A stretch of DNA of 64,000 nucleotides from Hypomesus transpacificus (lineage: Eukaryota; Chordata; Actinopteri; Osmeriformes; Osmeridae): the NCBI RefSeq assembly GCF_021917145.1, contig NC_061065.1, forward strand, positions 7,752,557 through 7,816,556, in the 5' to 3' direction. The position numbers were made by a program, and so were the translations under genes. The notes below the pieces were generated by a model. It ran no database searches. It was not told the origin of the DNA and saw nothing but the letters and a program-made list of their open reading frames with translations. Of the stretch, positions 48,483 to 62,152 are shown piece by piece (the first letter of the stretch is position 1; each line of letters opens with the position of its first letter).

Positions 48483-51400
48483 GTCCACCCTGAAGTGATG
48501 TTGCCCTCTCACTCACACCACAGAAAGTCTTCCTGGCAAAAGCAGGCAGAGATCAAGGCCTCATTTCCCCCACACAGAACAAACCGAACAGACAAAGGAT
48601 CCAGTCCTGGTGGGCCCCCGGGGCACGTCCCCAAATGGGACTTTTGATTTGTGTTTATCAAGCCTGGGATGAGCTACACACATGTTCCCTTAGGCATGTG
48701 CACACTGGGCAGTTTCTCTTGATGCCGCATGCTGTAAGCCCCATGTCATTCTCAGAGGAGAGTCCCCACACAGACACAGAGCGGGATGTTAGCTCTGGGT
48801 GTCTTGAAGTGGTGCCCTGTCACCACGGTGACATAGACATGACTTCGACAGGAGCGACGACACATAACACTGACTCAGCTTTACAGCTAGCCCTCAATAA
48901 TAACAGCCATTATGGTCCCTACCTACATCATAACGGCAACTACACTGAAATACAACCAGCCATTAACAGTGAATTGAAACATTACTCCAAGTCCACTACT
49001 GAGTTTCAGCCTTAATGGTTGGAGGTGTGTCTGTTGAATAACGTGTGTATGTTGGGTTATCCACTGTTTGAAAGTCAAAGCGTGTTCAGACTAACTCGAT
49101 TTCCATACGAGATGTATGCCATGATGGAGAGCTCCATTGTATCAGATGTTGGTGTGAATAGAGGACATACAGCCTACATTCATCACCAAGACTTGCAAGA
49201 TGGATTTTTTACCGTTTGAATCATTTGTACATGTGAAAGAAGAATGTTAGGGTAGATTACACGGTTTCTTTTTTTGGCATGGTACAGCTTTTGACGTAAC
49301 TGTGAATACAGATGGGATTAAAAATATTTCAGTTAAATCAATCCATCAGGACAAAATTGATTCATTTGCAACCTTTGTTACCTTTAAGTAGGTAAGACTT
49401 TTTGAAGTTGTATTTGAGTGGTACTACTGCACTCAATACGTTTATTTTGTCAATTACCAACATGTGCAAGAACTTTTATCTTATCTGCAGATTTCCATGA
49501 GGAAAAAAGCACTAATCGATTCTACACCTCTTAAAGTAAACAGAATCTCTTCTTAAAAATTAAGGAGAGCTTTTCCCATTTGTCAAAAGATTGGACAAAA
49601 ATTGAGTACACACTCTGGATTTTTATGTAATAGAAAATGGGTTTGTGTTTAGTAAATGGGATTCCTTCTCCTGCCTCTCTCACTTCCATCATACGGTTGA
49701 AGTTGAGACGGTTGTGTGGGTCTCATGTAAAATATATTGTGACTAGGGGGTGTAAGACCTCATTAATGATTTATGAGTACACATCGCGTGTAAAAAATGC
49801 AGAGGTTAAAATGCTGTGAACGGATAAAATACCTTGTGTTGGAGTTGGATCAGAGTACGCTGGAACAGACCAACGTTTAGAGAGCCCAAGGAATTAGGTT
49901 CAGTCTTGGTTCTATTGCGGGTGTGTGCATGCATGCGTGTGTCTGTTAAAAAGGAAATAGACAGAAAGAGAGAAATATCTGTATGTGTGTGTTTGTGGAA
50001 AGGCCAAACAGTTCTCTCTGTGTGTGTTTGTGGAAAGGCCAAACAGTTCTCTCTGTGTGTTTGTGTCCTCCTCTGGTCCTCAAGTCAAGGGCACAGCCCC
50101 AGAACAAAACAAGAGGACATTAAAGCAAAGCTACCATGACACAGTTGACCTGGAACTGCTGCAGTTCTATTCAAACCCATCTGCCCTCTACTCTGTATGT
50201 GGGTCCAGTATCTCGCTCACTCCAGGCACCAGAACCAGAGATTGATCTTACCTATGTTTGAAGCCGACAGTGAACAAAGCTCCATACTGCTAGCATGAAA
50301 GGTTTGCAGCACCCTACTCTGTGACCGGAAAGTACACTTAGAACAGAGCTCTACACTGATGTCAACCACAGCATTTTACCATGACAACCTGGGATTCTGT
50401 TCAGCCCAGTTATGTATCCATGTAGCCTTTATGTAGTGGCCATTTTGATCTAAATGAAATACCAGATAAAGAAAGAACAATTCACTGATCTATAATTTCC
50501 AAAAAGCCATGAGAGAGAATGAGATAGAGAATGAGAGAGAGAGAAATAGAGATTATGAGAAGTGAAATTACATGAAAGGTGATAATTGTTTGAGGTCGGG
50601 AGAAATGACTATAAGGTCAGACATGGCTCTGACCGTGCATTAGACTGTATGGGAGTGTCCCCTGGAGCTAGGGTTAGGTCCTAATGGGCCCTACATCCTT
50701 ACACACCCGTACATCAGATGGGTTATTATCTGAAATACATTAATGACTGTATATTGATCATAATTAATGACTGTATATTGATCATAATTAATGACTGTAT
50801 ATTGATCATAATTTTCATAATGTTTGGGTAAAGTAGTGGAGTTTCCCGTCAGCTCCTGTATGTTACTGTGGCAGCAAACACCCACATCATCCATTTCCTC
50901 TACTTCCACCTGTTCTTGGCCCCCAGTGACCTAAATTGATTCTGTAGTTTCGAGTTCACCTGGGTCTGTATGAAGCACAGTGGACTTCTCAGCCCACTGC
51001 TGCCGTTGCAGTTGGAAAGTGGAGTGGTGCAATGTGTGGGTGCCGGCCTGATGGGGCACAAGGAGAAAAGGACGAGAAATGGAGAACAACAGGAACAGAA
51101 ACGAAAAGAAAGAGTGGATGCTGGGAAAGAAAGGGATAGATGGGGAGTTCTGCTTTTAAGAAACTGACCCTGTGCTCCATCGTGGTTCTGTATTCAGCCA
51201 GACAAGCTTACAGCTCATCCTTAATTATTTCTAACTGATGGGCCAATCCATCACCAGCACCAGAAGGATAGAGAGAGAGAGACAGATGAAGAGAGAGAAG
51301 GAGAAAACAAGCCTTTTCTTGCTCTCTGTGCTGAACTCTTCAAATTTTCCTCTTCCTCCTGGAGAAAACACTCCATCTTTTTGTCATCATTCTACCCTGC

Positions 51401-52200
51401 TATCTCTTCCTGCTGCTGTTGCTCATGAGGAACACCACACAAACACACGGGAAACTGGGCTCAGTGCTGTTCAGGGAGGTAAAGGTTATAAATGGACATG
51501 GTAACAGTTAATGTTATCCTCAAAGTCAATCCAGCATGGCAGCCATTTCCTTGTCGATTGATGAAGTGAAATTTTGAATAGAATCCACACATTCTTTAAT
51601 ACTCTTCTCCAGATGAGAATACTGTGACAAATGACAACATTCTATCAAGATCCAGTCGTTAAATTTAGATTCATAAGATTGATATTCGTCCTTATCAAAA
51701 CACCCACTCCCCTTTACACCACCGCAAACCCTGAGCACTCATTTCCCCTCTTGCAGCAGAGATGGAGACGGATGGTGAGAGAGAGAAAGAGAGAGAGAGA
51801 TCCATAGAGGAATGGAAGGAGACAGAGAAACTACCGGAGGAGAGTGAGAGAAAGAGTGAGAAAGAGAGAGAGAGTTTGTGAGAGAGAGACAGAGAGAGAG
51901 AGTGTGTCAGATAGAGAGATAGAGACTGAGAGAGACAGAAAGAGAGAGAGAGTAGTTGGGGGAAGGATGTCCTCCTCAGTCACAGTAACTGAGTAATATT
52001 CACCAGCGCACCATTAGCTGACGTCTCCTGATAACAAAGGCAGAGTTTAATCTGTATTCAGAGCATGGCTGGGGGCTGCACAAGTCCTTTATCTTAGCAG
52101 CACTGTGGCCTTCCTCCAAAGGTAAGGTTAAAATGGAGATTACTCTTTGTTCCTGCACACCTCCTCTAATGAACCTTATCTCTCCTTCTACTCATCTCTT
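48483..52200. other. Intergenic, no gene recognised
   Basis: Contains a threefold 24-bp tandem repeat (TAATGACTGTATATTGATCA plus TAAT) at about 50740-50812, a duplicated GTGTGTTTGTGGAAAGGCCA segment near 49987-50050, and GA-rich tracts at 51265-51300 and 51777-51950. An open frame at 48635-49015 (126 codons) has no recognisable domain. Confidence 0.5.
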
Positions 52201-52202
52201 TA

Positions 52203-52207
<5 letters not shown>

Positions 52208-52277
<70 letters not shown>

Positions 52278-52375
52278 CTCTCTCTCTCTCTCTGTTTCTC
52301 TCTGTCTCTCTCTCTCTCTGTCTCTCTCTCTCTCTGTTTCTCTCTCTCTCTGTTTCTCTCTCTCTGTCTCGTTCC
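52208..52375. repeat. (CT)n microsatellite with TGTTTC interruptions
   Basis: About 33 pure CT units then CT blocks separated by TGTTTC or TGTC. Ser-Leu or Arg-Glu frames over it are not genes. Confidence 0.95.
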
Positions 52376-53299
52376 CTGTCATGTACACACACTCTTACAC
52401 TTACCCTTTCTTACGTTTGTTCCCTCGTCCTCCACCTCTATTTATTCTCTCTTTTCTCACCTTGTCTTGTTTCACTCTTTCTCTCTCACACACTTTTTTC
52501 TCCGTTTCTCCCTCGTTTTCCATTCCCCCTAGGCCTGCTCTTTGGATCACATCTCAGGGAGGACTTTCAGGATAAAGGCCTAACCTAATTCCAGGGTGCA
52601 ATTTGAATCTTCACACATGATCTGAATCGAACATTGGCTGAAAAAGGGAAGGGTCATTTTAGAGGGTTATACTACTGTTATATAAAGCTGAGAACATGCG
52701 CTAATGTGCAATGAAAATTGTATACTTCAGTGATGCATTAATCAATATTAGATGCATCCTTACATTGACCAAAGGAACTTGGTTTGTGCTAATCAACTGA
52801 AACGATACAATAACTATAACAACCAATTAGACTAATCAACATTTATTCCTTCCTACCTCTAAACCGCACGCTGTGGTGTTATTTTAAAAACATGGTGCTG
52901 TGCAGTGCCCTGTCTCTAAAACAGAGTTGACACTGCCATAATGAATCATTTGTCAACATACAGCTCCCACTCTCCTCCTCCTCTCCTGTTCTCTTCCCTC
53001 CATCTCTCTGTCCCAGAATCTCTTGATTTGGGGTGTAATCGTGGGCGCAGATCTTCGGCTGGCTATGGGAAGGAGCGATTGGTCTGCTGAGTGCTTAGAA
53101 AGAGAGAGCGGTTGTTTGTGTCACTGTTCTGGCTGGGGCTGAGGCTGGGGCTGGGTCTAGGGCTGAGGCTGGGGCTGGGGCTGGGAACTAACCCTTGATT
53201 GGCTTTATAAGCTTAAAAACAACCTTTCTTCCGATGTGCGTTAATCACAATCTCTATCAATCTATACCCCTCTTTGTCTATGTCTTTTTCTCTCATGGT

Positions 53300-53478
<179 letters not shown>

Positions 53479-54217
53479 TGTCAACCTCACTCTATCTCTC
53501 GTGTTCTCTCTCTGTCGCTCGACAAGCATGCATTTTCAATTTGACGTCGGCTTAGTTCCTGTAGATTTACTCTCGCAAAAACTGACTATGCCAATTACCA
53601 CGGTGGGTGCCTTCACATTTTCAAAATCACATTTTCCCAGACAGAAAAGTAAACCCAAATATGTCTGGATGAACATTTCATATAATTGACGGAATCTAGC
53701 TCCCTCCGAGTGTTGGTATGATACACAAACCTCACATCCATAAAAGTTAACCTTTTTCACCCCTCCCCCTCAAATAAATGAATAAAAACAACTAACAAAC
53801 AGGATCTAACTGCAGCTTTAACCAGTACTGAGATGCAGAAGAAGCCTGGAGGTGTGAACAGCACCGTTGAAAACATACAAACTCAGCGCAACTCCACATC
53901 CTCACGTTCAGAGACTGTAGAACACTGACCTCTTCTTACAATCGCTGTGAGGGGAATGCTGCAGCATTCCATAGCTCAGACTTTAGAAACCTGTGACCTG
54001 AACACGAGTAGGGGTCAAGTCGGCTCTGAGAAGAGGGTGCTCCAAAGCCCAGAACCATTGTGGGTCCCGGGTGACTTCTGGATCTCTGGAAGTCAAGGTT
54101 ACTGGTGCATACTGTCAGAATGTACTCAGGTGTGTATCTGTGATATATTGGTGAAGAGGAAAATAAAAAGTATAATGTAGGCAAAAAACATGAAAATTCC
54201 CTGTTTGCAAACGTACA

Positions 54218-54263
54218 AACACACACACAAACACACACAAACACATATATACAGCCCTTGCAC

Positions 54264-54294
<31 letters not shown>

Positions 54295-54300
54295 AGGGGG
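54218..54300. repeat. (CA)n plus poly-C compound repeat
   Basis: CACACAAACA units, a poly-C run at about 54266-54282, then (CA)n ending in GGGGGG. Confidence 0.9.
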
Positions 54301-57238
54301 GTGAATCCTTACAATCAAAACTCAAGAATTAAATCAAACTCTGACATCTAAGTGGCAGCTGCCATCGGCCACATGTGGTTCCATGCCTATGGATGAATCC
54401 TGGGAACGTAGTCTGTAATTACAGCCTACGTGTACAATTGTCTATAGACTGAGATTGAGAGATGGAAGCCCATATTAAAATCCCTCCTCCTGGGAGGCGA
54501 GACCTGAAAATCAAGTCTGGAAAACGTCACGCAGCATTGCAATCAAAATGAACGGGTTATGACGTATAATTACATGGAATTGACATGCAAGTGCATTTCC
54601 CTAAATTGTCTCCCTAAAGAAATTAGCCTATGCCGCATGCCTAGTGGATATGCTAAGTGGACTCTGTTTTTGTGTAGTAAATATTCCGACGCAAGGCTTT
54701 GGTCTCCTGCACCCCTGCATGGCCTTGGGTTTGTTCCCCATCCACGTTCTGGGGAGAACTGAGGGTCTTGTCAATGGGGGGCTGTTGTCCACAGGACACC
54801 CCAGACCTTCATTGGAAATAATTTATTCAGGAAGTGAGCTAAGAGCAGAACCGGGGCACCGGGGAGGCGGGGGGCGGAGGGCGGGGGGCGGGGGGCAGGG
54901 GTACTCTCCTTCTCGTTTGGGAGCATGTGGCCCCTGCTTCATTTATCCTTACCCCTTTCATTGATTTATTCATGGTTGATGATTAATTTTTCACAGGTTG
55001 CCAATTGTCCTTCACAACTCCTGACTCCCCTGTCGATGGAGAGCCAGCAGGGACTGGTGCCCTCTTGGTAATGGGTGAGGAAAACGCAGGCACACAGGAA
55101 AGTTCGCTCCCCCTGCCCCTCAAAGAGCAAGGCCTCCGTTCTCGTCCAGAATAGTCCACCACGGATTTCAGTCCGTCGTCATTTAAGTTCTGCAACCGAG
55201 CGAAAGGTTATTTGAATATTAATTACATGTTAATTCATGAATAATTAAGGATATTAAGAATAACAGTCGTTGTAGGGGCAGTATCCATCAAGCAGTCAGC
55301 AAAGTTCAAAAGCAGTTTGCAGGGTATTTCAAGTTAATAGTCTGACCACAGCTTGTGCATCATGCACTACAGTCCACAACAAGAGAACTCTCACGTCCTG
55401 CAGAAGTGCAACTAATCTACCAGTAGGATGTTCATGGATGTTCTTGATAATGAGAGCTACTATAATGTATCATGTCTGCCGGTACAGATCTACCAACAAA
55501 TGGCTTCGACGCTATATAAAGATGTGTATGAATAGGCTATCTGTGTAACACAATTACAGTACAGAGCATGGATTAATACGGTAACTACATTCTTGTTGTC
55601 CTCCAAGGAATGGTCTGCTTTATCTCCTCTCTTGGAGATGTATCCCTCTCTTCATGTTTTCGTTTTCTCAGGGCACCCACACGTAGAGAGAAAGAACCCA
55701 TTGACTATGAAAAATCACTTTCATTTTTCCACCATAATGGAACTGAGACATAACATTATTCGTACATCCCTGTGTCTTCCACTCGTGCGTGCGTGCACAC
55801 ACACACACACACACGCACACACGCACACACAGGTGTGAATGAGTCATCCATTCAGTTTCTTTTTTTTTAAAGAACACAAGTTACTATTTGTGTATTGAAT
55901 ATGGTGTGTGTAGGCGTGCGTGTGTCTGCACGTATGTGTCGGGAGCGCATCAGAGCCCGTGGGTTTCTGATTCTCTTGGGAAAAATCACAAATGCAGTAA
56001 AGAGTGTCACTCTGTGGAGGGCCCCCAGGCATGTGACTGTGAGGATGTATGGTGGAGAGGAGGATTCATTCCGCTCTGTGATAATAACAACTGGAAGAGA
56101 AGAACAGAAAACGTATTGAGGTGAATCTTTTCTTCTGTATGGATGGATCCTTGTAACTCGCCCCTCTTCTTTCTCTCTCTCCTTCTCCCTCTCCGTCTCT
56201 CCATCTATCTCAATATACCGTCTTTCTTGACTGGAAAAAAAAAATTCCACCTCACTGCTCCACCAGTATCAGAGCCACATCTCCTTCCAAACTCTCTCCA
56301 ATATGCCATCATGGCATGGACATCAGTTATCCCTCGCTTGCCTTTTCTCTCTATCGCTCTCTCTCTGTCTCTATCGCTCTCTCTCTGTCTCTATCGCTCT
56401 CTCTCTGTCTCGATCGCTCTCTCTCTGTCTCGATCGCTCTCTCTCTCTCCTTTCCCTGTGGCATGGCCTCTCCTGCAGGCTCTCACCCACTGTAAACTAA
56501 TGACTCTGTCATGCCGCAAACAATCTGCATTCATCATGTCTTATCTGCCGCAGCCTGGATAGGAGGGAGGAGGGTGTGTGTGTCTGGACCTGTGGAGAGC
56601 AGGGTCAAGGTCTACAGGCCAGGGACATGAACACGAGCACACTGCCTGTGGTTGGGTGTAGGGTAGGACCTAGGGGCTGGGAACGTGGCCAAGGTGGGTT
56701 AGGGCTGGAGTTGAGGCCGAGGCTGAGGCTGAGGCCAGCCAAGCCAAGGGGCTGGTTGTGGGCTGGTTGAAGGCGGCAGCTTCGGGGTGAGGGGCTGAGT
56801 TGTGGGGCCAGGGGATGAGATTGAGGCGAGGGTGGATTACCGGACTGCTGTGGAGATCAGAGGGCGCAGAGTGCAGACGAGCCACTGACTCCCACCCGCT
56901 GCCATTCAGAGCCCCGAGCCATCACTCATCACGACCCAGACTACAGACCCCAGCCTCCCACTTCCTCACAGGCAACAGGGCTGAAGGCGGACGGCATGCA
57001 GAGGGCATGCTGGGGGTTGTAGTCAAGGGCATGGCCTGAGTGTTGTGGCTGGGAACAAGAGAATGGAGGAGCAGAGGGATTCAGAGGGGATGGACTAAAG
57101 AGAGATGGATGTATGTGCTGCCAACACAGATGTAACATGCAGAGAAAACCAGAGGACATCAGGGCCAGAGCTGCGGAGGGTGTGGGAAGACTGACACAGT
57201 GACGTCATATAGTGGATCAACAACAGAAAGGGACTTCA
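54301..57238. other. Intergenic, no recognised gene
   Basis: Holds a G-rich patch at 54863-54899, CA/CG-rich tracts at 55793-55832, a CT tract with GCTCTCTCTCTGTCTCTATC units at 56345-56450, and GAGGCTGAG repeats at 56710-56740. One exon-like minus-strand frame (54983-55189) is treated separately as uncertain. Confidence 0.45.
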
Positions 57239-57434
57239 TTACATTTACATTTAGTCATTCAGCAGACGCTCTTATCCAGAGCGACTTACAGTAAGTACAG
57301 GGACATTCCCTCTGAGGCAAGTAGGGTGAGGTGCCTTGCCCAAGGACACAACGTAATTTTTGCACAGCCGGGAATCGAACCAGCAACCTTCTGATTAATA
57401 GCCCGATTCCCTAACCGCTCAGCCATCTGACCCC
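57239..57434 (-). mobile_element. tRNA-derived SINE, copy 3
   Basis: Minus-strand copy of the 6378-6572 family. The plus strand begins TTACATTTACATTTAGTCAT and ends near CCGCTCAGCCATCTGACCCC, with the B-box complement GGGAATCGAACC. Confidence 0.9.
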
Positions 57435-57726
57435 TGATGGAGAGGGAATATCCCCCCCCCCAGACAGAGAAAGAATTCACTCGCACACAGTTTGTCTTAT
57501 GTACGGAAACGCACGGACACACACACACACACACATTAAAAAGAGGAGGGGTCACGTGATGATAATATGTCATTAATATCTCATCTCGATGTTTCACAGC
57601 TGCACCAACATTGATGGGACTTAAAGACAGATTTGTCTTTGGAAGCAAAAAAATGAATAAAAAAATGACACAAATCAATTTTTTCCCTGTTTCTCTCCTC
57701 TAATTGGATTGCACATCAGGGAGAGA

Positions 57727-57886
57727 AATGATGGTGCTCGTGTGAGAGAGACGCTGCTTCTGGTGTGATTTCTAGTGACTGTGTTGCTCGTGTGAGAGAG
57801 ACGCTGCTTCTGGTGTGATTACTAGTGACTGTGTTGCTCGTGTCAGAGAGACGCTGCTTCTGGTGTGATTACTAGTGACTGTGTTT
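57727..57886. repeat. Threefold 52-bp tandem repeat
   Basis: Three near-identical units of GTGCTCGTGTGAGAGAGACG, then CTGCTTCTGGTGTGATT and CTAGTGACTGTGTT. High identity suggests a recent duplication. Confidence 0.9.
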
Positions 57887-58439
57887 CTCTTGTATTATTT
57901 TGTGGTAGAGCTGAAGCAGGTATGCCTGCAGGTGCTTTGTGATATTCAGACACTGCCTCATACTTGGCTGTATGAGATGAAAGCTAAAGAGTACCTTGAA
58001 CAATGTCCTTGTAAATAAATTGAGTTAACCTGCTTTTTTAAATTCAATTCAGTTTTCAATTGAGTTGTTCGGAAAATACATTATCAAGATACATTTACAT
58101 GGTGGTAAAAGCCGTGCCTGTTTGTGAGGCTGAAATAGATTTAAATTAAAGAAGCTCCATTATGCTCCAAGACGACTTGTGACAGTAATGGTAACTAGAA
58201 GAAAGACACTCATATACTGTACAGTAACGCTAACTATAGCACCAATGACACAAACAAGCATATATCATCACTCTCATTACACAAATACTAGCACCCCACA
58301 AGGAAAACAAACAACTTTCATGATGCCCTAAACCAAATTCAAACCAACTGCCTCCCGTCAAGAAATATATGAAAGCCTTTATAATTTCCATCCAAGCTTC
58401 CCCCATGTCTACATATAGAATCACTGTGTGGTATAAAAT

Positions 58440-58870
58440 GATTTAGACTACTCCACTAATGCAATTTTAATTGTGAGGCCCATTAGAGGCAGGAATATTT
58501 CAATGACATCCTTGCATTACAGACCCCTCACTGAAGCCTTCAATGGGGAGGCCCGCTATGTTTAATTTGATTCCATATAATTACTGTAAAATGAATTTTA
58601 ATTGTTACACTCCCTCTAAAAATAAATGAGCACAAGTTTTCCGCTCCCCCACTGCGAGGTGACATTAGAGTTAAATAGAGCAGTTTCAAATGGGTCTTTT
58701 TGTGCCTGATGTAGAGAATGGACCAGATTGAGATGAACTTGCTGAACTACAGCCATGGAGAGACAAGTCAGAGATTATTGCATTTAACCCATCAGGCAGT
58801 GGTTAATGTTAAACAGATAGCGTATAGACTGTACTTTAATGCATGCTGTCAGTCTTTGATCTATGAAATA
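58440..58870. promoter_or_regulatory. Candidate conserved non-coding element
   Basis: A non-repetitive, codon-poor block with many homeodomain-type cores (GCAATTTTAATTGTG, TTTAATTTGATTCC, AATTTTAATTG) and a GC-balanced middle. Such blocks flank developmental genes in fish. Conservation was not tested, so this is inference from composition only. Confidence 0.3.
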
Positions 58871-59276
58871 TCCCTCTAAGTGAGAATACAATAATAAAAT
58901 AATCTAAGATAATATCAAGAGAACAAATTTGATTGATCATGTTGGCATAGCTGGTCATCCGGCCAATCATCTGCCCTGCTCTTGATACTGTACGATTTTC
59001 AAATTCAATTCAAACCAAGTATTTGAGATATAAAACAGTTGTGAACCAAGATTTAATTTGCATGTCTGTCACACAGTCCTACTGTGGATTGTAAAGCCAT
59101 GATGAAGACACAGTCCTACTTCGGATTGTAAAGCCATGATGAAGAATGAGAATGGAAACCTTCCTTGGCTTCTTCTGTCATCTACTGAATAGACACTGGC
59201 AGCTGGAGACATGTTCTCGCTGATGGATTTCATCTGGAAATACTTTCAAATATATACCCATCTCCATCCCTCTACC

Positions 59277-59278
<2 letters not shown>

Positions 59279-59371
<93 letters not shown>
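59279..59371. repeat. (CT)n microsatellite
   Basis: About 45 pure CT units. Confidence 0.95.
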
Positions 59372-59372
<1 letters not shown>

Positions 59373-59758
59373 TCCCCTGATATCTCCTGTCGTCATAGTG
59401 GATCTAACGGCTTCTGCTGGCCAGATATGAGCCCTCCCCATTCTACATCAGGAGACACAGCGGCCTCCTAATTAGATTTGCTTTCTGTGGGGCGCCGGCG
59501 CTTTCAATCTAATCTATTTATGCATTCCCTTTTTCAGGCCTCATTGAGATTCTATCGCCTCGTATTTGTGCGTTGGCTGTCAAAACGGCCTTCTTTTCCT
59601 CACAATTTGAGGCTCATTTCACTGGTGGAGATGGGCGATGATTGCCCGCCGGTCTCATTGCAAACTCAATGGGCTGGAACTTCAGAGGCTTCCCTCCTAT
59701 TTTGGGGGATTCAGAGGCGATGTGGTGTTGGTGGGCAAGGAAGGGGAGGATGGGCGGG

Positions 59759-59782
59759 GCGGGGGGGGGGGGGGGGGGGGGG
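59759..59782. repeat. Poly-G homopolymer
   Basis: A run of about 22 G directly after GGGCGGGGC. Confidence 0.9.
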
Positions 59783-60256
59783 TACCTGTCTCTACCAGGG
59801 GGCCGGTGGAAGACGTGCTTGCGTTGGCGTGTGAAAGGGGACAGGGTCCCCAGACAGAGATGTGATTACACATTAGTCGTTAAGTTGTTGAGTTTGTCGG
59901 AGGCGTGCTGCTGTTCGATTCTGTAAGCAGTGAAGCCTGTCATAAAACTTTGGTTTTATCAGCATGAGTGGCATCGTCTCAACAAGGACATGAGCAGCGC
60001 CTCAGTACACACTCCCTATAGATGACTATATGACAACAATGACTTTAATTTCCTACAGCAGCCTCTTGTTAGATTGCATGCTGGGTACATCAGTCTTTCA
60101 TCCAGTAGGAGCACTGCCAAGTTGGGCAGAATCTGTTTACGGAATGCTAACAAGGACGGGATGATGCCAAGGGCACGCAAGGCCAGTATACCCTGTTGAA
60201 ACAGGGAAGGGTTGTGATGTGGATCATAAGCCGCTGGATCCTCCCACCCCGCCGCA

Positions 60257-61982
60257 CAGATAGATAGATGTATGGATGGATACAGAAAGATAGACAGATA
60301 GACAGATAGACAGATAGACAGATAGACAGATAGATAGATGTATGGATGGATACAGAAAGATAGACAGATAGACAGATAGACAGATAGACAGATAGATAGA
60401 TGTATGGATGGATACAGAAAGATAGACAGATAGACAGATAGACAGATAGACAGATAGATAGATGTATGGATGGATACAGAAAGATAGACAGATAGACAGA
60501 TAGATAGATGTATGGATGGGTACAGAAAGATAGACAGATAGACAGATAGATAGATGTATGGATGGATACAGAAAGATAGACAGATAGACAGATAGATAGA
60601 TGTATGGATGGATACAGAAAGATAGACAGATAGACAGATAGATAGATGTATGGATGGATACAGAAAGATAGACAGATAGACAGATAGATAGATGTATGGA
60701 TGGATACAGAAAGATAGACAGATAGACAGATAGATAGATGTATGGATGGATACAGAAAGATAGACAGATAGACAGATAGACAGATAGATAGATGTATGGA
60801 TGGATACAGAAAGATAGACAGATAGACAGATAGATAGATGTATGGATGGATACAGAAAGATAGACAGATAGACAGATAGACAGATAGATAGATGTATGGA
60901 TGGATACAGAAAGATAGACAGATAGACAGATAGACAGATAGACAGATAGACAGATAGATAGATGTATGGATGGATACAGAAAGATAGACAGATAGACAGA
61001 TAGACAGATAGACAGATAGATAGATGTATGGATGGATACAGAAAGATAGACAGATAGACAGATAGACAGATAGACAGATAGATAGATGTATGGATGGATA
61101 CAGAAAGATAGACAGATAGACAGATAGATAGATGTATGGATGGGTACAGAAAGATAGACAGATAGACAGATAGATAGATGTATGGATGGATACAGAAAGA
61201 TAGACAGACAGATAGATAGATGTATGGATGGATACAGAAAGATAGACAGACAGATAGATAGATGTATGGATGGATACAGAAAGATAGACAGATAGACAGA
61301 TAGATAGATGTATGGATGGATACAGAAAGATAGACAGATAGACAGATAGATAGATGTATGGATGGATACAGAAAGATAGACAGATAGACAGATAGATAGA
61401 TGTATGGATGGATACAGAAAGATAGACAGATAGACAGATAGACAGATAGATAGATGTATGGATGGATACAGAAAGATAGACAGATAGACAGATAGATAGA
61501 TGTATGGATGGATACAGAAAGATAGACAGATAGACAGATAGACAGATAGATAGATGTATGGATGGATACAGAAAGATAGACAGATAGACAGATAGACAGA
61601 TAGATAGATGTATGGATGGATACAGAAAGATAGAAAGATAGACAGATAGATATATGTATGGATGGATACAGAAAGATAGACAGATAGACAGATAGATAGA
61701 TGTATGGATGGATACAGAAAGATAGACAGATAGACAGATAGATAGATGTATGGATGGATACAGAAAGATAGACAGATAGACAGATAGATAGATGTATGGA
61801 TGGATACAGAAAGATAGACAGATAGACAGATAGATATATGTATGGATGGATACAGAAAGATAGACAGATAGACAGATAGAAAGATGTATGGATGGATACA
61901 GAAAGATAGACAGATAGACAGATAGATAGATGTATGGATGGATACAGAAAGATAGACAGATAGACAGATAGAAAGATAGATC
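60257..61982. repeat. GATA/GACA (Bkm-like) satellite with a higher-order unit
   Basis: About 1.7 kb of GATAGATAGATGTATGGATG, GATACAGAAA and GATAGACA(n) arranged in units of about 43-70 bp, each differing mainly in the number of GATAGACA blocks. The whole tract lacks stop codons in one minus frame, which produces a 674-codon open frame of Ser, Ile, Cys, Leu and Tyr; this is a repeat artefact. Confidence 0.96.
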
Positions 61983-62152
61983 TATAGATCAGACACTTTA
62001 TCCATCCCCTGGAGAAAATTGCAAATATTGCCCCCCTCACGTGAATGTATGGTCAAATGAAACTACCCTATAACAGGTCTTCCTGTATGCAAACTCTCTC
62101 TAATTCTCATGGACAACACACGTAACTGTGGCTTTATTCTTTTTTTTTACAG

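Noticed and set aside
60016-60240. Minus-strand frame with LRALGIIPSLLAFRKQILPN
   Set aside because: It looks protein-like and follows a possible acceptor, but the plus strand is also open and no partner exon was found on the minus strand, so neither is called.
60016-62040. 674-codon minus-strand open frame
   Set aside because: It is a translation of the GATA/GACA satellite (repeating SIHLSICLSVYLS-like peptide) with no complexity; the absence of stops is a property of the repeat.
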